Assembly: GCA_033398695.1 (NCBI GenBank)
Contig: CM065802.1
Span: 140,416,096-140,480,095, forward strand
Length of the DNA stretch: 64,000 nt
Direction: 5' to 3'
Source: Orobanche coerulescens
Lineage: Eukaryota > Streptophyta > Magnoliopsida > Lamiales > Orobanchaceae
A program made the translations under genes and the position numbers. Every line of letters starts with the position of its first letter. Within the stretch, counting starts at the first letter, position 1. The notes beneath the pieces are model-generated. The model saw nothing but the letters and a program-made list of their open reading frames with translations. It was not told where the DNA came from and made no database searches. Shown piece after piece: positions 59,766-64,000 of this stretch.

Positions 59766-62200
59766 TGTAATATCCGAATTTCTACTAATGTTGTTTAATG
59801 TTATTTTATCCGAGTTATGTTGTACAGCGTGGAATATGTGTAGTATGGATAAAATAAATGAAGGACTGAGACATCCGTATTGGTATAATTTTCGTACTTG
59901 ATCGGCAATTGCACTTGAGGATATAGTGTGTTGTGTATACGTATTCGGTATATTGAGATGACGAGAAAGATCATTGTAAATTGCTAAGTATAAAAGCCAT
60001 TACGTATGTTAAGCATAGGAGCTTACGTACGTGAAGGTGCAAGCATAGCGTACGCTAAGCAAAGGAGCATATGTACGCAACGAAATGAGCTTAACGTACT
60101 TTAGATTGAGTACATAACGTACGTTATGAAGAGAATCGAACAGGTCCGAGCTGTGGTCGGCAGGTGGGCCCGGTGTCGACAGCTTTCGGCGCAGATGTGG
60201 AGAGAAGGAGTCAACTCTTGGTTAACATATGTTATGAGTGGTACATTACGTACGTTAAACGTGTATTTTACTGTAGAAAGTCAACTCTGTGTTACATACG
60301 CTACGGCAAAGGTGTTACATACGTAACACAAGGCACGAATTGAGACAGGAGGTTCTGGACTATCGTTACGTATGTTACCGAGGAAGTATAACGTACGTAA
60401 TGGTTGTTACGGACGCTACGTATTTCATATAGCGTACGTAGGGATGTGTTTATATATATATATATATATATATGAGACCCGCCATTTCGTCATTTTAGAG
60501 AAGATCCACTTCGTTTCTTCGTCTTTCAACCCTTCGAGGCCAATTGTGGCTCTTCTAACTTGGTTATGAGCTTGGAGACATGGATTTGAGGCTTGGATAT
60601 AAAGTTATTGATGATTCTGGAGGTGTTTGATGATGTTGTTCATGTTCTTGAGGTATGTTGTTGAACTCTACACCTTGAATTCGGATTTGATGTTATTGTG
60701 GATGAATGATTCGTATAAAGATGATTATGGTGTTGTTATGATTCTTGAGGTTATGTGAATTGTATTTTGAAGTATATGATGATATATGACTTGGATTATG
60801 AGTTGGATGATTATCTACATGTTAAAGGGTACCGAATTATGTTGTTTTGATGACTATGGACATGATTTCGATTCACTTAGTGTTCTTGAAAAACTCCTGG
60901 ATTAATTTATCATAGCAAGACGATCGTATGTTGAATTATCGGTATTTTTAGATAGGTAGATCGAATGTTCGTTATGTCATGTCGATTGTAGTGGTAGAAT
61001 ACGTATGTTCTTGATGAAATACAAATCATGATAACAATTTGGAATCCGAAAAGATTGTGATTGATCATCGAATATGATTTCCTTTACATTCGTATCTGTA
61101 ATTATATTTTGGTTGTGAATTCGTAATTGTTTGAGTTGGATTGTTCGGACGGGTGTTTAACCGAGATATTATGAAATCGTTGGGTTTGTTGATTGGTTAT
61201 ATTGATTGTTAATAATGATTATCGGATTGCGGTTCGTATTGTGGATATGAGTTCGTGATGGATTGAGTTATACTATTTGGTTTTGTATATGATCGAGGTG
61301 ACGATGAACCATTGTGATTGATTGGTTGGGTATGTCGGTTATTGATTGTTATTGAACTTGTTGTTTATCGAATTATGGTAATAGGTTGAGATTATTGATC
61401 GGTGATTATAACCATATGTTGCGGTCGTGTTTGAGTATGTTCGTGAATTGCATTGGTCAGGGCTGGAGAGCTTGTAGATGAAGGCAATGAGATTGGTAGT
61501 GGCTTCATCATCGTCGTATTGGTATCGAGGCAAGTTATTACTTGCTCAGTTATAATGTTTAATGAATTGTTTCAGTTTCATTTCATTTATAATGCATATA
61601 ATAATGATTATTATTGTGAGTTCTGGAGATTTGGATTATATGTTTTTTTTTTCGATTTTGGGAGTTAAATCATAATGTATATGATTTACTTTGGTTATTG
61701 GCATAATTGGGTATCGAGGATATATTGTGGTAAAGACGAAGATACGAGTTATCTATAGTTCGTGGTACGTTGGGATCACCGAGCATTGAGGATAATCGTT
61801 GGTGATGATTTGATATTGAGATTGCTCTCGAAGGACTCGGGGCAAGTATCATAATTTGATTTCGGTTTGGTGTTGATGATGTTGATCATGCTTATCGTCA
61901 TTCATGTTGTAGAACATGAGGTCATCCTAGTTGTTTTGTCATAATGTCGTTCATGTTATTGAGTCATGTGTTGTTCATGTTGATGAACATATTGATTTGC
62001 ATATGTGTATGCATAATTATATTATTTATGTTGTGTTGATCCGATGGGATCGTGTGATCTATGATGAGGGCGCTGGATCAGATATCCACCTCGTGTTGGT
62101 CCGACGGTATCATCTTGGGATCTATGCTGAGGGCGCTGGATCATTGGACGGGTTTTCCACCTCATGTTGGACCGACGGGATCATCTTGGGATCTATGCTG
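59766..62200 (+). mobile_element. Gypsy-type LTR with ACGTACGT motifs (plus)
   Basis: It starts TGTAATATCCGAATTTC, the same class of start as the LTR at 8814. It contains about a dozen TTACGTACGTTA/TAGCGTACGCTA-type palindromes at 59995-60440, a (TA)n run with TATA boxes at 60449-60473 directly after the array, and a tandem repeat near its end. It lies inside or against the integrase fragment, and the right boundary is where a minus-strand LTR begins. No PBS is visible at its end. Confidence 0.65.
62035..62200. repeat. Imperfect tandem repeat, about 61-70 bp unit
   Basis: Three units sharing TTGGTCCGACGGGATC and GGGATCTATGCTGAGGGCGC-like words start near 62035, 62096 and 62166. The last is cut by the next LTR. 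Confidence 0.75.
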
Positions 62201-64000
62201 AGTAACAACCCCAATCCACTCAGGGATATACACGCCGTAGACCCTTTCCTCATGGATCTACCAGGTTGGTAACTAAAATCAAATATCTAAACATCACCTT
62301 TAAGGCTAGAAGGACTCAGTAGACCGATTTGGTCTTTCAAATAATACATACAACTCAATCTCAATACATGCCCACACAGAGGTCAATATACAACACATTC
62401 CCGTACAACGGGAAAAATACTGCAGCGGAAATAAAATACAACCAAACCAACACAACAACGTATGGGTTCTCATGTGATTAGTATCGATCATCTTTCATCA
62501 TCCTTCATGCCGACCCTGTGTTATACTCTCCAAAACCTGAATGCAATACAGACATCCACCCCCCGATTTCTCGGGGGTTAGCAAAATTCCACTATTTTGC
62601 TAGTGCAAGTACAAACTGCAAATACGAGTCATACAAATCATATTCCAAGAATAACAATAACCAAGAATCCCCAAAGATTCAAACATAAAGAAAAGTACTC
62701 CCCGAGGCAAGAGTTTGAGTAAACTTTCCAAAAATTAAAGATCACAATTCAAGGGAAACAATTTACAAAATGGTTTAAAAATGCCATCGGGAGTTTTAAT
62801 AGAAAACAATTTAGGATTATCGAATCATTCTCGTTCCAAAATCAACAGGGGTCATAGCACAAAGATTTGCTTTCTTAAATAAAACCAACAACCATTCACA
62901 GAGTCATAACCCATGTCACGTGTCATCGACTGACATAAAAATCAACACAACATAATCAACCAAGATACGCAAATCTTGGTCACACGCCCAAGGTACTCAA
63001 CCCGGCAAAACACATTCACAAATCATGTACACACCAGCGTGATCACATGTCACAGCATCTCACGGATGGATCAATCACTTGTTGTCTCCGGACCACATGA
63101 TCACACACCATGTATCACTGTAGGTATTCTTTGGCGCTCACGGTTGAATCAATCACTTGTTGCATCCTGACCACATGATCGCATGCCATGTGTGACCGTA
63201 GGCCCCGCCCACATCCACACATTCACACACGTAGCACAATATAACAAAGATATCCAAATAATTCACCCAGAGGCATCAAACACTTAGCAAAACACAACGT
63301 CAAACCACAACGCATCGAAATGAGGCAATATATGTACACACGCATTACCAAGTGCAACATCAACACCAAAGATATCCGTAGGATTCACAGTCATTCACGA
63401 AACACACCATTCGCAAAATACATACGGGTTTTGAAAGAGAGCCTTTAACGAGGCTAAACCGAATCTTTTGAAAGTTCATTTCATACAATCAAGCAAACAT
63501 GTCAAGACGATCACCGATCATCATATCCTCAAAATAAGAATTGAACGGACAAGGTACTTGCCTCGAAACCGCGATCGCAATGAGACGACGGATGGGATGC
63601 GGTCGAACAGTCCTGAACTCCCGAGCACTATCAAGAACATGATAGTACCACGAACACTACGAGAATAACACCACACGAATTATCAATCCCCAAACGGGAT
63701 TCAACTCGGAATCCTCAAGCACCTATAATCCTCCGGAAGAAACAACAAAAAACATGATTACGACGAGGATCAAGACTAAAAATAACAGTGATTACAACAA
63801 ACTATCGAAGGAAAACTCATTCAAACATTTGATCGAACATCAAATGTTCACTACACCTCAAGAACACCGAAATCACCCTTAGGGTTGAAACGAACCGAAG
63901 ATCTGGATATACAATCCATAAAACAAGTTTAATAACAACATCTAACACTAATTGATTTATCAAAATCGCATGGAAAACCAAATCAAGAACAAAACTCCCA
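62201..64000 (-). mobile_element. Gypsy-type LTR related to the 8814 family (partial)
   Basis: It is the reverse complement of a diverged relative of the 9900-11863 part of the non-autonomous gypsy LTR. Shared landmarks include CTCAGGGATAT...ACGCCGTAGACCCT near the end, CCCGTACAACGGGAA, TTTTGCTAGTGCAAGTACAA, and the CACATGATC...GCATGCCATG duplication at 63055-63205. It continues beyond the window edge. The frames at 62976-63170 and 63468-63668 are LTR sequence, not genes. Confidence 0.8.

Overview
This is intergenic, repeat-dominated nuclear DNA of a flowering plant, probably a eudicot. The evidence is plant Ty1/copia and chromodomain Ty3/gypsy retrotransposons primed by initiator-Met tRNA, a plant-type CACTA (En/Spm) transposon with TNP2 and TNP1-like genes, Stowaway-like and hAT-like MITEs, and a captured fragment of a plant MLH1 gene. 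I see no intact host gene, tRNA, rRNA or CRISPR array. Almost all of the sequence resolves into nested mobile elements, and six insertions have exact ends and perfect target-site duplications (TSDs). || Layout. 1-5007: remains of a minus-strand gypsy-like gag, a 688-bp hAT-like MITE (3415-4102, 8-bp TSD), a Stowaway-like MITE (4532-4782, TA) and a second copy of the gag fragment. 5008-7474: a minus-strand Ty1/copia deletion derivative (partial LTR, PBS, second LTR). That second LTR is split by a CACTA transposon and resumes at 37013-37376. || 7475-37012: one CACTA element (TIR CACTACAACAAAAA, TSD TAA, subterminal ACAACGTTT/AAACGTTGT repeats). Its own sequence is about 11.7 kb, swollen to 29.5 kb by two later insertions: a non-autonomous gypsy element (8814-17356, TSD CTTAC) and a complete copia element (21720-30993, TSD CATAG). 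All its genes read on the minus strand: TNP2-like transposase (about 31560-35060), a TNP1-like second protein (19577-21717), and then a six-exon piece of the DNA mismatch-repair gene MLH1 (17357-19088) that the transposon has captured with its introns. || 37377-42496: a plus-strand copia gag-pol with its 3' LTR, fused at its 5' end to an oppositely oriented LTR. 42497-43374: gypsy LTR piece. 43379-47961: minus-strand copia LTR piece, split by a small gag-only LTR element (44172-47841, TSD AGTAA). 47962-59454: another copia-type LTR region, split by a complete chromodomain gypsy element (48052-58058, TSD CAACT). 59455-64000: a gypsy integrase fragment, a long plus-strand gypsy LTR, and a minus-strand LTR related to the 8814 family that runs off the window. 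|| How it works together: the coding-complete families (copia 21720, gypsy 48052) could in principle have supplied enzymes to the gag-only and coding-free elements beside them, but every coding copy here carries stops or frameshifts. Some of these are C-to-T nonsense changes at cytosines that plants methylate. Others look like base-calling artefacts at CAG/CTG sites. The most interesting content is the CACTA-captured MLH1 fragment with its in-phase exon structure, followed by shared arrays of 12-bp palindromes in several unrelated gypsy LTRs and the gag-plus-acidic-ORF mini-retrotransposon.
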